NCBI GenBank assembly: GCA_027625915.1
Contig: JANTQA010000070.1
Coordinates: forward strand, 5,399,001-5,463,000
Origin: Anaeramoeba flamelloides
Lineage: Eukaryota; Metamonada; Anaeramoebidae
Direction: 5' to 3'
Length of the DNA: 64,000 bases
Position numbers and translations under genes: made by a program. The notes below the pieces were generated by a model that did not search any database, was not told the DNA's origin, and worked only from the letters and a program-made list of their open reading frames with translations. Below are positions 1 to 14,073 of this stretch, in pieces; within the stretch, counting starts at the first letter, position 1; the number at the start of each line of letters is the position of its first letter.

Positions 1-1232
1 AATTATTAAAAGGGAAATTAATATTAAACATTGAATTGATAAATCCTGATTTAAAATGTAATAATAATTTGAATAAATTAGAATACAAATTTGATCCTTT
101 ATATATCGAAAGTATTTTAATAATATTATTGACCGATCTAAATCCAGAAATTAGAAAAAATGTTTTTAAAACTTTAAAAAAATTATCCAAATTGCAAAAA
201 TTATTAATAGATTCTCAAAATGAAACAAACGATCCTAATAAAAATAAATTTAACAAGATGAAGGGAAATGATCATGATAATGTAACATCAATACAAAATG
301 AAAGGGAACAACAAAAGGAAGAAAAAGAAGAAACGCATAAAGAAAAAGAAAAATATCCACTTAGAATCATAGATATTTTGGATAATTTATACCCAAATTT
401 AATTAATATAAATAAAAAAATTAATAATAGCAAATATAAGCCCGAAAAAATTTTAGACATTGAAGTTTTAACAAAATATTTATCGATTGACGAAATTAAT
501 TTGAATACTTTATCTATTGATTTCAAAAAAGAAAAAGAAAAAGAAAAAAATGATTTATCGGTTTTGAATCCAAATTCAAAAAATAAATTAAAAAAAAATA
601 CTTTATTTAATTTAATTTGTTCAAAATCAGAAAGCGATTACCAATGGTGGATCCGGTGCCTATTAAAAATCATTTTATTCATTAATAAAATCTATCCAGA
701 ATTGTCTCAAAATATAATGAATTTTTCATTAAAATTAGTAAAATCATTTGAAATTAATGTGAATTCAAAAAATATTAATGAAATATCCAATTTAGTTTCA
801 TTAAGATGGAGTTCTCTATGTTCATTAATTTTTTCTACTGTGCCAAAATTAAAGAATGATCAGAATAATAATAAAAAAATCCAAGAAAAGGAATGGTATA
901 AATTAATGAAATCAATTATCCCATTTTTAGATTGCGAAAATGAATCGATATCCTCTGGGGCATTATTTTCTTTATCGCAGACTCGGATTGAGTTCATTCC
1001 AAAATTGGTAATTGAATTCAGAACGTTAGTTGAAAAATTATTATTATCTAAAAATGAAGTATTAGCTAAACAAGTCAAGGGTACTTTATTAACGAGTATT
1101 ACAATTTTATATAAAATCGTTTCTGATCGATTAAAATTTATTTTTGAAAATTCTCAAAGGAATAATCAAGATCAAAATAATCAAAAGAATGATCATCACC
1201 AACAACAACAAGAACAACAGCAGCAGCAGCAG

Positions 1233-1278
<46 letters not shown>

Positions 1279-4200
1279 TCTCAAGGAATGGTAATAATGG
1301 TATTCAAAAAAGCAAAAAACAAGAAAAAGAAAAAAATTATAATTTAAATAATAAAGAAATCCAAGAAATTATTATTGCATTAATAGCACAATTAAACCAG
1401 ATACACAAGTGCTTTCTAAATCCAATCCTTTTGCCCTTGACAATTGATCAATTACCGTTAAGATATAATTTTTGTTTGTTTGTTGATCGTATAGCAGAGT
1501 TGTGCACAAATAATAATGATGACTTGCCCAAGGAAACTCGAAGGCAACTATTTTTAATGATGCAAGAAATGTGTGGTATTGGTAATTTAGGTGAATTGAA
1601 AAGAAATGAGGAATTAAAATTAGTCATTTCCCAAAGCACAGAAAGGATTAAGGAAATTGATTTGCAGATGAAATTTAAAAGAGAGTTTTTAAATTATAGA
1701 AAGTCTGTCGAGTTTGCTGCTTGTAAATGTATGTCATCTTTATTATCGGGTCAATTATTTTATGAAAACAATTTGAAAACAGATAGTTTAATTTTTAGTT
1801 GGATAAATGAATTATTAAAAACCAAAAATGAAAATTTGAAAAAAATCGGTTTGTTATCAATCAAGAATTTTTATTCTCAAAATTATAATTCCTTATTGAT
1901 TCCTTATTTAGATTTGTGTTATTCTGTAATTTCTTCGATCTCGAAATCTTATACAATTATTTTGATGAAATCATTATTAGACGATGATAAACAAAGCGAT
2001 ATTAATATAAAATCTGAAGAATTATTACATTTAATTATTTATAAATTAGGTAGCTCTCATCAGGAAATCAGAAAGATTACAAAAAAATTATTACAAAAAA
2101 TTTCAAAGCATTATCTTAATAATAGTATTGCTATTGATCTTGCCTTAAATAGTGATACAGACCATGATGGTAACAATAGCGATCAAGAGAAAAATGAGAA
2201 TGGTTATGATGATCATAATGATAATGATGATGATGATGATTATAATGATGATGATGATGATAATGATGATGAGGATGATGATGATGATAACAATAGTGGT
2301 GATGAGGATGATGATGATGATGATAAAGATGAAAAAAAAAATAATGATAAAGATGAATTTAAATCTAATAACTTGAAAAATGAAAATGAAGATGCATCGA
2401 TTATTAATAATATTTATCCTGAACGTTGTACAGTGCCAGAAACTTATAAATTAATCCAATATAAAATTTCAATTTTATTTGCAAAGCAAAAGCGTGAATT
2501 AATTTTCCCCTTTTTTAAGGAATTAATTAAAAGATATTGGCGTTTGCATTCAATGAAAAAGCAATATAAAGAAAAAATGTCTGGAATATACGCAAGGAAG
2601 GAATCCCTTTTAGTTTATTTAATACCCTGGCTAAAAGATATCCAATATGAAAAGGATAATGAGCAATGTGTCAAAAATTTTAATACCGTTTTGGAAGATC
2701 TATTGGAAATCACAATAAATGAAGTTGATTCCTATTCTCTAATAATTGAAAACATTTGGGAAACCATTGGCAACAAAAAGGAAAATATTTTGGCCATTTT
2801 GGAATTTTTAATAGTTTCTGGTTCAAATTGCCAAATACCTAGCTATATTTATGTTTCTAAAAAAATTGTTAAATGCTTATTGAGAAATTCACCACATATC
2901 GTACATATTTTAATGAATGATATCAACCCATTAATAAATCTTTATTTAGATTATGAAAAAAATAATTTACAAAAAGACCAAGAAAAGATCGAAAAGAAGG
3001 AAAATACCAAAGAGAAAGAAAAGGAAAAAGGAGAGAATGTAGATAAAAAGGGTAAAAAAATATTAGTGATCGAAGAGGAGGATAGCAATAAAAAAAAAAA
3101 AAATAAAAAAAAAAAAAAACGAAAAATTGAAAAAATAGATAAATTAAGTATCGTAATAAAAGAATTAGAAAACCAAAATATTGAATACCAATTATCACCA
3201 AAAACAATCAAGCCATATAATAGTTTTGAATTTGTTAAAAGAATTGAAAAAAAGAAATTACGCAATGGCTTTAAATGGGATGTGCCAGGTTTCAGAAATG
3301 GAAATGGCGATGGTAATCAAAACAATTGGAATCCTTATAATAGGAATAGGAAAACAAATAAATCAATAAAAATTAGAGAAGAATTATTAAATGAATTGCA
3401 AAAGATCTCTGAGTCAAGAAATAAAAACTATTATCTTGATCAAAACTATAATAAAATAAAAATAAACTTAAAATCAAAAACGAATAAAAATATAAAAAAT
3501 AAGGAAAAGAGTGTAAATGAAAATGAAGAAAATAATGAAAAGGACTTTAAATTTAAATCAACATTTATGAAACGTAATGAATTTGGTATTATACTATTGT
3601 CTGAAATGGTAAAGGAAAATTATCAATTATTTGAAAATTATTTGCCTTTCTTGATTCATATTATTTTTATTATGATGGATAATAATTCTTCAATAGTATT
3701 TGAGCATTGTAAATTATTGTTAGTAAATTTAATTATAACCTTTATTATTGAAAATAATGATGATGATCATGATGATGATGATGATCATGGTGATAATGAC
3801 AATGATAATGATAATGATGATGACAATAGTGATGATGAAAATAAAAAAGAAGAAAAAGAAAATGATAAAAATAATGAAAATAAAAAAATGGGAATGAAAA
3901 ATATGGAAAGCAGGCAAAAGAAAGAAAGAAAAGATAAAAAAGAAAAGGTTAATAAATTAGCATTACATTTTATTGAGGAAGTATCCAATTATAAAAATAA
4001 GCCATTATGGAAATGTGAAAAAATTAATGAAAATAATTTTACTTTGCAATCAGAAAAAAAAATCAAATATTTTACTAATAAAATATTAAAAATCTTTTCG
4101 ATCGTCAATCCAAAATTAAAAGAAAAATGGTGTTTAATAGCTCACCAATGGTCAAATTCGATTTATTTGTTAAACAAAAAAAACAAACAAGCAAATTTAA

Positions 4201-6971
4201 AAATCTTTTCAAGATCTTTTCAAATATATAGAATCCTAATAGGTAAAGTTACAAATTATCAACTTAAAGATATTATTAAATCTTTATTAATTGGCTTTGA
4301 AAATAACCTCTTAATAGTAAATTCAATGGAAGAATTTAAAACGGGTTTTAATTGGTTTATTTTTGAAATTATGCATACTTTGAAAAAAATCATTTCACAA
4401 ATGGATTCATTATTTTTATATCCGCAAATATTTTGGACAATCATTACTTTATTATATAGTAAAAATGACGATACTTTATTATATACATTAAAAATTTTAG
4501 AAAAAATATTAGAATTTAATTTAAATGATCAGGATACAATCAGAATTTTGGAATCTACAAAGCCAAATAATTGGGATCCTAAGTTTAATGGCTTATTACC
4601 AAAAATTATAAATTCATTATTTTATCCAAAATCTCAAAATTTAGCTCTAAAAATTTTGATAAAATTATTAAAAATCGATAATAATGAAATTATTGAACCA
4701 AATTTAGTAACTCAAATTTGGTCTTTAATTATAATTTTATTGCCAATTTTAACATCAAATTTAAATATTAGTAGTGATAGTGGTAGTGGCAGTGGTAGTG
4801 GTAGTAAATTAAAAAATCATAATGATAATAATCATTTTAATTATAATTTTAATATCAATATTGATGATGATGATTATAATGATTTTAATTATGTTGAAAA
4901 TATTGATGATGATGAAAATCAGTATAATATCGATGATGAAAATATTAACATAGAATATCCTGATGGCGATAAGCAATTTTTAAAAACAATAAATACGGAA
5001 AATTTATCAAAGCAATTAAGTAAATTTTGTAGGAAATTTAAATATGAAAAGATTGCAAAGATTTTTGATAAATACACAAATAAAGAATTCCAAAACAATA
5101 AAACCCAATTTATCCAAAATCTTAAAAATGAATTTTCTAATACCTTTTTAACAAATTATAATTGTGAAATAATCAACTTTTTATTAAAATATTCTGGGAA
5201 TGGGCCAGAGTATTTGCGTTCAGAAATTTTTCTAATAACACAGATTTTTTTAAAAGATATCGATTTGTCTCTTAAAAAAAATTCAAAAGTTGACAAACAA
5301 TTATTTGATAATTTAATATTATATTCAATTGGCGATTTGAGAGACTTTGTTTTGCCAGTGTTGGAAGTATCCTTAAATGGTGCAGATTTTTCAATGACAA
5401 AATTCGAAATAAAAGCAATTGATGAAGAACAAATCGAAAAGAATATTAATATTTTAAACAAGGGTAAACCACTTTCTCCTAGAATCAATTTAAATAATAG
5501 TGGTGGTGGTGGTGGTAAATCTTTTTTTATGGAAAAAAATCAAAAACAAAAAAATAATCTTAAAGATTTACAATTGCAATTAAATGAAACAGAAATTGAG
5601 AATTATCAAAATGAAAACGGTATCAATGAAATAATTAATAAATTGACTCAGTTGTTAAAAAGTTATAAACTTGATACTAATGTGAATGTGAATGTGAATG
5701 TGAATGTAGATGCTAATGTGAATATGGATGTTACAAATAACGATTTAATTAATTTTAATAAAAATTTGCAAAATATCAATAAGAGCAATATTCTAAAAAT
5801 AAAGAAAATTAATTCTGGAAATGAAAAGGAAAAAACAAAGAAAGATAGGGAAGAATTGAAGGGTGTTGATAATGAAGGCGTTAATCAAAAGGGTGGTGTT
5901 GTTGATTTCAATAATAATTATGATGACGATGATGAAGCGAATGTAACCCATAAAGTAAATGGAAATGAAACAAAAATGGATGAAAATATGGATCCAAATA
6001 GAAAGGAAAGGGTATTTGAAAATGAAAACAAAACAAATGAAATTATTGAAAAAATGAATGAAAATGAAAATATAAATGTGAATGAGCTTATCAATGGAAA
6101 AATGCTTGTGACCGGAAATGAAAGGGAAAGAGCGAAGGGAGGGGAAGATCTAAATAAAATGATAAATGATCTTCAAAACGAAAAACCCAATGTTCAGATT
6201 AATAAAATCTTTGAAAATATCGATCCAGAGCAAATGACTATTGAAGAATTGGACAAATCTAGAAAGCTAGTTAATGAAGAAGTCAAAAATTGGTCGAGGG
6301 TAAGAAGAAGGAAAAGAATACGTGATGTGCCCGAGGTTTTAAATATTTATAACTTGGGATTCAATTTGTCAAAAATAATTATTAAAGACTTTACATTAAT
6401 TTTACAGAAGGTTTATTTATTATTGGAAGGTGAATACGAAAAAAATGTCTTAAATAATCTGCCCTTCCAAACCTTAATCAATCAGATTGAATCGATTCGT
6501 TCAGCCTATGATGAAAAGCAAGATGATCGATTTGTGAAAATTGAAAACATTATCAAGCAAAATATCGAGCAAAATAATGACTATTTGATTATAATTAAAG
6601 AACAAATTAGAAATTTTGCTAATAAAATTGAAAAGGAAAGAATCACTTACCTAGAAAAGCAACGAGCAACTTACGATTCAATATCCACTTTAGATGAATT
6701 CTTAAAATCAAATACACAAAATTTAAACATTAAAAAAAAGACAATAGCTGAAAACCAACTTTGTCTTACATTGGTGGAACAGCAACGTTATTTATTAAGT
6801 TTCTCAATAGCTTTAATTCAACTTGCGAAAATCGTTAATCAACTTATTCCAATCATATTAATTGACTTTGATTTTGATAATCAGAAATTAATTTTCTTAA
6901 AATTAATTAAAGATCTTGAGAATCTACAAAATATTTTAGAAAATAGAGAAAGAGATCTTAGATTTAATTAA
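1..6971 (+). CDS. fry: Furry/Mor2/Tao3-family cell morphogenesis protein (5' end outside window)
   Basis: Giant HEAT/armadillo-like scaffold. In the known family, Furry proteins bind and activate NDR/LATS kinases and govern polarised growth and microtubule organisation. The frame is open from base 3; the first apparent start at 36 is TTG, so the true start lies upstream and more than 2,320 residues are seen. Family-like blocks: RWSSLCSLIFSTVPKL (~nt 810-855), LLSEMVKENY...VFEHCKLLLVNL (~3595-3735, matching the 'YEHCKRLLLHL' block of Furry), PLWKCE (~4000), and WCLIAHQWSNS...SRSFQIYRIL (~4125-4240, matching the 'RSFQIFRAL' block). Low-complexity inserts: poly-Q from CAA repeats (~1195-1276), Asp/Asn-rich acidic tracts (~2160-2335, 3760-3835, 4860-4945), Lys-rich (~3090-3130), Gly/Ser and NVNV repeats. 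The last ~230 residues are coiled-coil-like. No intron is needed over 6.9 kb; stop TAA. Family assignment is by motif memory, not a search. Confidence 0.8.
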
Positions 6972-7140
6972 TTTTTTTTTTAATTTTATTTTATTTTTAT
7001 TTAAATATATTTATTATTTCTGTTGTTGGTATCAATACTATTAATAAAAACTTTATATTAATATTTAGAATTATTCCTTTTTGTTTGATTGTGTCAATAA
7101 TCACAGTATTTTCAATATTGCATATTTTTTTTTTTTGTTT
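6972..7140. other. 3' flank of the Furry gene
   Basis: AT-rich sequence after the TAA stop, with T-rich runs and ATAAATATATTT-like stretches. No specific polyadenylation motif can be assigned. Confidence 0.3.
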
Positions 7141-7440
7141 TGTTTTGAAGGGAGGAAATTAATTTCCTGTTACAGCAGTTAGGTTTTTTTTAATTTAAAA
7201 TAATGGAGTAAAATCAAAGAGATTTTATTTAATTCTTTCTGAAATTAAAAAAAACCGCCGTTAGCTTTTCTCTAATTTTCTGTTTATTGGGAAAATCGAT
7301 AGATTTTAGTTAGGTTTTTATTACTTTTTGAAATCTAAAGAAAATTTAATAAATTTTCTTTCCATAAAACAGAAAACTTCAAGAAAACATTGGCACTCTA
7401 TGATACTCTACGACCCTCTACGGCACTTGAAGTCACTTTC
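7141..7440. repeat. Hairpin-array repeat, copy 1
   Basis: Contains adjoining short palindromes: AAATTTAATAAATTTTCT (~7340), AGGTTTTTTTTAATTT pairing with AAATTAAAAAAAACC, and a tail of CTCTACG/CACTTGAAG motifs (~7394-7432). The same vocabulary recurs near 14.4-14.6 kb and 18.2-18.5 kb, so this is a dispersed repeat made of foldback units. No coding capacity. Confidence 0.5.
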
Positions 7441-10144
7441 CTAATTTCGAAATTTTGGTTTAGAATTTTTAATATCGAATTATCATTTTCTTCGCCATTA
7501 ATCAATCACAACATAAAAAATAATTTTTAATTTTGAATAATAACAAAGATAGTATTCATTCGTTGTTCATTCTATAATTTAAATGAATTCTTTCATCCAG
7601 ATTTTTCTATGTTTTTATAGAATGGACAGTCCCATAAAAAATGATCTGGTATCTTCTTTCATTTCTATTTTTGAAATTTTTTTTACTAAAAGGTTTATTG
7701 TTTTTTTTTATTTTATTCTTGTCAAAAAGATAAGAATTTTCATCTAGCTGGTTTTTAGATTTTCTTGAGTTTAAATATACAAGTGTAATTTTTACCTTGA
7801 ATATTTTTTTTCATGTTTATTGCTATTATTGTGTGAATATTTATTCTCATATATCGGTGTTATATGGATCGGGTAGTTATTTATTTATAGTGTTTTTTTT
7901 TTAATGGGTTTTGAGTTCCATCTAATAATTTGAAGTTATCTATTTCCTAATTAAAAATTTGATATATATTATTGAAAGAATATTATATTTTATGATATAT
8001 GTATGAAGCTAAGAAATTGTAAATTCTTTTAAAGTTAATTGCTTCTTTAATAAATTGAAATTCAGAATTGTTCAATTTTTAGTTCAGTTGTAAAAATTAT
8101 TTATGGATAATTGTTTCGTATTTTGTAACTGTTATATTCTTTTGATTGGAGAATAATAACTTTGTTATTATCTGAGTTTGACCTGGAATAACAAAAAAAA
8201 ATGATATTGTCCGAAATGACATAAGTGGATCTTGATGGATTCGAAGAATGATGATTAAGTTGGTCTTAGCACCAGACTAATAGCATTATTTTGGGTCTGG
8301 GGGGGGATTAAAAATAAATAATTATAACAAGTGTTTTTTTTGTGTACAAATGTAACAGTGTCAGTTACTGTGTATTTTCGGAATTTATGATCTTACTTGT
8401 CTCAACAATTATGACAATAAAAACGAAAATAATTACTTTTGTTAAATTTTAATATTGCTTTGAAAAACTTATTTTTTAAAGTATCTTTTTTTTTCTCAAT
8501 GAATGATTAAAAATGACAGAACTTTAATTTAAAAATTATATAATTCGGCTTAAAACCTGGTATGATTCCATCGTTGGCAAAATAGATTATCGGAATTTGC
8601 AAAGGTATGTATTTCATTTTTTCTTTCAGATATGTTAAGAAATATACAAAAGTAATTGAATTTAAAAACTCATATTGGTTCATTAACTTCAAGGCAGTGA
8701 CTGATATTAATCATACTGATAAAATTAACTTGATTTAGTCTTTTAATTACGTAAAAAATGATTATATTTTTTATCAAATTATAATTTTCTTGTTTTTTCT
8801 TTTTGATTTCCTCAATAAATATTTTTTTTCTCTTGTTTTCTTTAATGAAAAGAATATGTTATTATTTTTTTTTTTGAAAATAAAGAGTTCTTACTTTTTC
8901 AAAACAAGATAAAAACTTTATTTGAATTTAGATGTTTTTTTAACAAGGAAATACAATTTATTCTTTTTCAAGACTTTATCAAAAAAATGTAGAGAATTTT
9001 TAATTATAATTGGAGAAATATTTCGGTTTATTGAATCAATAATCTGTTTTCTTGATAATTTTCATAGTTGATTTATTAGATAATCACAGGGTTTTAAGAT
9101 GGAAAATCATAAAAAAAATTGTACAAGTCTTCAAAATTTACCTCAAATATATATATTTTTTTTTTGAGTTAAATTTAGTCGTAAAATACTTTTTATTTTG
9201 CTATAATAGATTACGGAATTAAATTTTCCCAAACTCACCAATAATTATCCAATAATTTAATGAATGACTCGAAAAAAATATTTAATAAATACAATGCTGT
9301 CTTTGACTCTTGAGAAATCTAATCAGTTTTTTATATTTGTTTATTTAAGACAGTAGTATTTTTTAATAATAAAATGAAATCTTTTTTTTTTTTTATTGTA
9401 ATTTAAATAAAATGAAATCTTGTCAAATTTTTTTTTTTTTTTTTTTGGAATTTGTATTTCGACTTAAGAAATTGATGAGTTAACCTCATTTAAACAATTT
9501 AATAATTTGATTCTCTTTTTTGAAATCCACAATTTGCATGTTTCCAATATAAAACGAAAAAAAAGAAATAACGATTTATTTATATTAACAATTAAGTTAA
9601 TTTTTGAAATTGGGAAAGCATATTTTTTCGGTTTGTGTTGCAAAGTATTGTTTTCGATTAAAAATTTTTTATTTAGTGTTATTTTTTTTTAATGGTTAAT
9701 ATCTCATTTTAAATCTCAGTCAATAAAACTAATTGTGGTATTGGTGATTAAATACATGAATATTTGATAGAAGCTTAACAAAATTTTATTGATTAAATTC
9801 AGATCTATTAAGCAAAAAAAATTTTTCTACTTAAATGATTTAAAAAAGTTGTTTTCTGGTTTTCAAAAATTGAAAAAAAATTACAAAGTAATTTTCATTC
9901 TGAAAAATTTTTTTAAAAAATTGTTTGGTCTTATTCATAAGAATCCTTATAACAATTCAAATCATTTTTGGCAGAAAAAAATTGATTTGGAATTTTGAGG
10001 ATAAAATTTACCAATTCCAAAATTTCTTCAAGAATAATTTTATTTTGAAAAAAACTAAAATTATCTTATACCAAAAATAAAATTTCTCTTAGTAAAATTT
10101 TAAATGGCTTTAAAAGTTTAATGATTATAACTATCATTCTTAAT
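7441..10144. other. Non-coding AT-rich stretch, nothing recognised
   Basis: Long poly-T and poly-A runs with only very short open frames. I see no conserved protein, RNA gene or terminal repeats. It lies between the Furry gene and a truncated LINE copy. Confidence 0.4.
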
Positions 10145-10998
10145 AATAATACAATTTTTTTTATTATGGTCTTGAAATATTTGACTTGAAACAAAATGAT
10201 TTTGAAAGAATTGATAGATTTATCAATAAATCAGTCACAAATTTCTTACAAATTAATATCCATTCACCTCGATTAATTTATAAAACTGAAGCAAAAATTG
10301 ATCTCGCTAGATTAAAAAATATACCGAAGAAAATATAAATTGATAGAAAAATTAGATTTCTTAAATTTAAAAAAAATTAAAAACAATACTAAATTTTCGA
10401 AAATTGGAAAATGAAAATATTAATTGGCACACTAAGGGATTAAAATTATTAGATTTAGAATTAAAAGTTTTTCGATTAACCGAATTGGAAAATTCACCTA
10501 GTTGGAAAGTTCAACAATATCTAAAAATTATAAAACAACAAAATTGCAATTTCAAACAACAAAAATATTTAAACTGGAAAGCTTCAAAAACAATTCTAAT
10601 TTCGAAATTTTACTAATTGTTTAAATAGGTACTCTTATGTAACAAGTAAAAATAAAAATAAAAATTGTGATTTATGTAAAGAAACGTTAAATATTGATAT
10701 CATTGAAGATTTCGATCATTTTTTATGGGACTGTCCGGCCTATAAAATAAATCGAAAAATCTGGATATCTGAATTTTTGAAAAAAATAAAAAATTAATAA
10801 TATCAGAGATATTATTAATAAAAAGAATTCATCATATATATTATCATTAGTAAGTGATAATAAAATTTGTGATTCTTTAACAAAATTTCTAAAAAAAAGT
10901 TTAGAAATTAGGGCACACAGGAGAAAAGCAATTTTCTCTCTTCAAAAATAAAAAAAAAAAAAAAAAAAAATAAAAAAAAAAAAATAATACAATTTTTT
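10145..10998 (+). mobile_element. 5'-truncated LINE copy 1 with 16-bp target-site duplication
   Basis: The body (10161-10982) encodes the C-terminal end of a non-LTR retrotransposon ORF2, now broken into several frames. Visible are YYGLEIFDLKQNDFERIDRF, then a terminal Cys-His motif (CDLC...DHFLWDCP), then a 3' tail ending in a long A-rich run. The element is bounded by an exact 16-bp duplication, AATAATACAATTTTTT, at 10145-10160 and 10983-10998, the classic mark of target-primed reverse transcription. It is closely similar to the 3' part of the copy at 50810-51926, differing mostly by homopolymer indels and a few substitutions. The 5' truncation lies downstream of the RT active site. Confidence 0.85.
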
Positions 10999-11659
10999 CG
11001 AATCTGTAGAATAGATCATTTTTTTGGTTAACCAAAAGAATTATCTCAAAAAGTAAAAAATAATCTTTATTTTAATAATCCTGGTAACTAAGAATTGGTG
11101 TTGTATGATAATGATATAAATGGTAAAAAAACGCAGTCAAGAATTGTTATAATGTGAGAAAAAAAAAAAAATTATTATTTTTTCTTTTTGGTAAAAAATG
11201 GAAAAAAAAATTGATCTCGCTAAACTAATTTTCTTTTCTAGCTTTCTTAGTAGATCAGAATTTTTTGAAACTTGGTATATAGAGAATTTGTAATTAGAGA
11301 ATTAAACCAATAAAATCTTTTAAAATTTTGCTTTGTTATCGTAGAAGAGTGTTCCCTTAATTGAACTTTTTGTCTTGCAATTTCACAAATAAAATGTTTA
11401 TATTAAACAAAGATGGCATAATTGTGACTGATTTTCTTAATTCGGGTGTCTATTGAATAGAAGCATTTGTTACTGTAATCAATTTTTACTAGGAACACAA
11501 ATTATTTTGTTTAGTTTATTGTTTTAAATGTTTCAAGTTTGGTTACTTTGATATACATTATTTTTTAAAAAAATTATCTTTTACTTTTTTGAACTTTAAT
11601 ATTTTATTTTCAATATTTTTAAGAAATTGGGTTTTTTGTGTGTTGATTAATTTATTATA
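10999..11659. other. Non-coding stretch, nothing recognised
   Basis: AT-rich sequence between the LINE fragment and the first palindromic MITE. No gene seen. Confidence 0.35.
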
Positions 11660-11857
11660 TACAGTCAGTTCCACTTTTTAGACACAAACTTTCAATGAAA
11701 TTTAAGGCACAGAAAAATCTTAAATTAAGGCACAAAATTTGGAATTTTTTTTTGTGATTTATTTTACTATAATTCTGAATTTTGTGCCGTAATTTGAGAT
11801 TTTTATTGTGCCTTTAATTTCGTTGAATGTTTTGTGTTAAAAGTGGAACTGACTCTA
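11660..11857. mobile_element. Palindromic TA-bounded MITE, old (TTCCAC) type, copy A
   Basis: Starts TACAGTCAGTTCCACTT and ends AAGTGGAACTGACTCTA. The two arms are inverted copies carrying AAGGCACA-type iterons. Several mismatches between arms indicate age. Non-coding. Confidence 0.85.
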
Positions 11858-11944
11858 AATATTCCTTAAATTTCATAATTCTTTTAACTTGAAGATATAA
11901 AGAAGGTATTTCCAATAAAGCGGGACATTTTTTTTTTTTACATT

Positions 11945-12490
11945 TTATAAAAAAGCATCTTTGTTAGTAAAGGTATTTGTAATCAATAATACAAAATTCA
12001 GTTTAATATTAATACTGATTAAATCAATGACTAAGGTATTTATTTCAAAATATGTATTTTGAAAATATTTCCAAAAAACGAAAAAAAAATAAGTACTTTT
12101 TTCGAGAAAACTATGTATGATCAATTTCAATACAAAACTGGATATATGGGAAAGGGGTTATTATTTTTTTAAACAATAAAATGTAATTATATGTTTTTCA
12201 TTTCTATTGGAAAATTTTTCAAGATTAAAAAAGTTTTGAAAACGATTTTTTCAATCAAAAAGAACATAAGAAACCCCAATTATCACTCCTTTAAAAATAT
12301 CAGATGAAATCGAGATCAGAAAATATAATTTAGATTTTCTGTTATTTATTATAATATTAAGAAATAAATTGAATTATTATTAAGAATCAATAACTGGTAT
12401 TTTTTTATTTTGGATATTTAGATACTTTTTTAAATATCTATTTTTTTAGATATATTTTAAAATAAATTTGCCCCACTTTCTTGGAAATAG

Positions 12491-12492
<2 letters not shown>
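11945..12492. other. Non-coding stretch
   Basis: AT-rich; a 61-residue minus-strand frame here has no recognisable family and looks like chance. Confidence 0.3.

Positions 12493-12555
<63 letters not shown>
12493..12555. repeat. (TA)n microsatellite
   Basis: About 63 bp of perfect TA dinucleotide repeat, directly abutting the left end of a palindromic MITE. This fits TA-targeted insertion into, or expansion from, the TA flank. Confidence 0.95.
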
Positions 12556-12557
<2 letters not shown>

Positions 12558-12750
12558 GGTTCCGCTTTTAAGGCACAAACTATAAACGAGAATTAATAAA
12601 TAATAAAAATCTCATTTAAGCCACAAAATTCAGAATCTAGTAAAATTACTTTGTGAATTAAAAAATTCCAAAAAGTGTGCCTTAATTTGATATTTTTGTG
12701 TGCCTTAAATTTCTGAGAATGTTTGTGCCTTAAAAGTGGAACTGACTGTA
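12554..12750. mobile_element. Palindromic TA-bounded MITE, old type, copy B
   Basis: The left end is eroded (TCTGGTTCCGCTTTTAAGG); the right end is intact (GTGGAACTGACTGTA). The arms still pair. Its left flank is the (TA)n tract. Confidence 0.8.
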
Positions 12751-13299
12751 TATTAATATATTTCATTTTATCTTTCGGCTGAGTCATGATTTTTGAAATT
12801 GGGTTTAGAATTTGAAATTTATTATTTTCTATTTAATTTTTATAAGGTTTCTTTTTTTTCTCTCTTAAAAAAGAATTTTTTTTTTTTTTTTTTTTTTTTG
12901 AAAATTAATCAGTGGAGAAGAAGAAGAAGAAATTAATAGTGTACTTTGGATTAAATGTACAATGAATTGAAGAGGGGAAATGGAGATAATTTAGTTTCTT
13001 CTTATAAACATTTTTTAATGTGATTGTGTTTTTATAGTAAGGCAACAATGTCTTATATTAGGATCAAAAACCCTCAAATACAGTATTAAGTGAAATATAC
13101 GAAAACCTAGTGGTAGTTTTGAACTTTTCCAGTAAATATAAATCAAAAGAAACAACCAACAACACATTCAACACTTGTAGTGAAAATTCTTAATTTTTAA
13201 TTAAGTTCATACTTTTTGCTTTTTTTTTTTACTCTCTTTTCTACTGGTTTTTTGTCTTTGGTTAAAAATTAACATATTTTTTTCTTTTCTTTTTTAAAA

Positions 13300-13499
13300 T
13301 ACAGTAATTTCCGCTTTTAAGGCACAAACTTTCAACGAAATTTAAGGCACAATAAAAATCTCAAATTAAGGCACAGAGTCCAGATTCTAGTAAAATAAAT
13401 TGTAAAAAAAAAATTCCAAATTTTGTGCCTTAATTTGAGATTTTTTTTGTGCCTTAAATTTCGTTGAAAGTTTGTGCCTTAAAAGTGGAACTGACTGTA
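13300..13499. mobile_element. Palindromic TA-bounded MITE, old type, copy C
   Basis: Starts TACAGTAATTTCCGCTTTTA and ends GTGGAACTGACTGTA. 200 bp, with inverted arms around a T-rich centre. Confidence 0.88.
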
Positions 13500-13869
13500 A
13501 AAGATATCTTATTGGATATAGTATTGGCTTCATTATAATTATAGTAGGGAAAATATTCCTTACAAGATTTTAAATTGTGAATATTATGAAAATTGTTGTG
13601 TAACTTTCTTTTATAAAAAATCAAATCCTATTTATAAATAACCAATTTTTTTATGGGGATAGCAATAAATATACCTAAAGTTAATTAAAGAAGGGTTTCT
13701 ATAGAATATCAAGTAATTTTTTGAACGTCTAATTAGATCAACGTTTTTGAAACACAATAGACTTTTTGAGAGGTTTGCTAGAGTTTGGAAAATCATGATA
13801 ATTTTTATTCTTGGTTTTTTGATTGATTGAATATTGTGTGAACAAGGGTAATAACATTAATCATCATTC

Positions 13870-14073
13870 TACAGCCAGTTCCACTTTTAAGGCACAAACT
13901 TTAATCGAAATTCAAAGCATAAAAAAATCTCAAATTCAGGCACAAATTTTGTAATTTTTTTTTTTTTTTACTATTTTTTTTACTGGAATCTGAATTGTGT
14001 GTCTTAATTTGAGATTTTTATTGTGCTTTGAATTTCGATGAAAGTTTGTGCCTTAAAAGTGGAACTGACTGTA
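13870..14073. mobile_element. Palindromic TA-bounded MITE, old type, copy D
   Basis: Starts TACAGCCAGTTCCAC and ends GTGGAACTGACTGTA. Internal iterons are partly decayed (AAAGCATAAA for AAGGCACAAA). Confidence 0.87.

Noticed and set aside
36-38. TTG at 36 as the start of the Furry-like gene
   Set aside because: The frame is open to the window edge and continues with sensible sequence; it is only the first TTG in a truncated gene.
2152-2376. Met/Ile-rich frame opposite the Asp tract
   Set aside because: Out-of-frame translation of GAT repeats inside the Furry-like gene.
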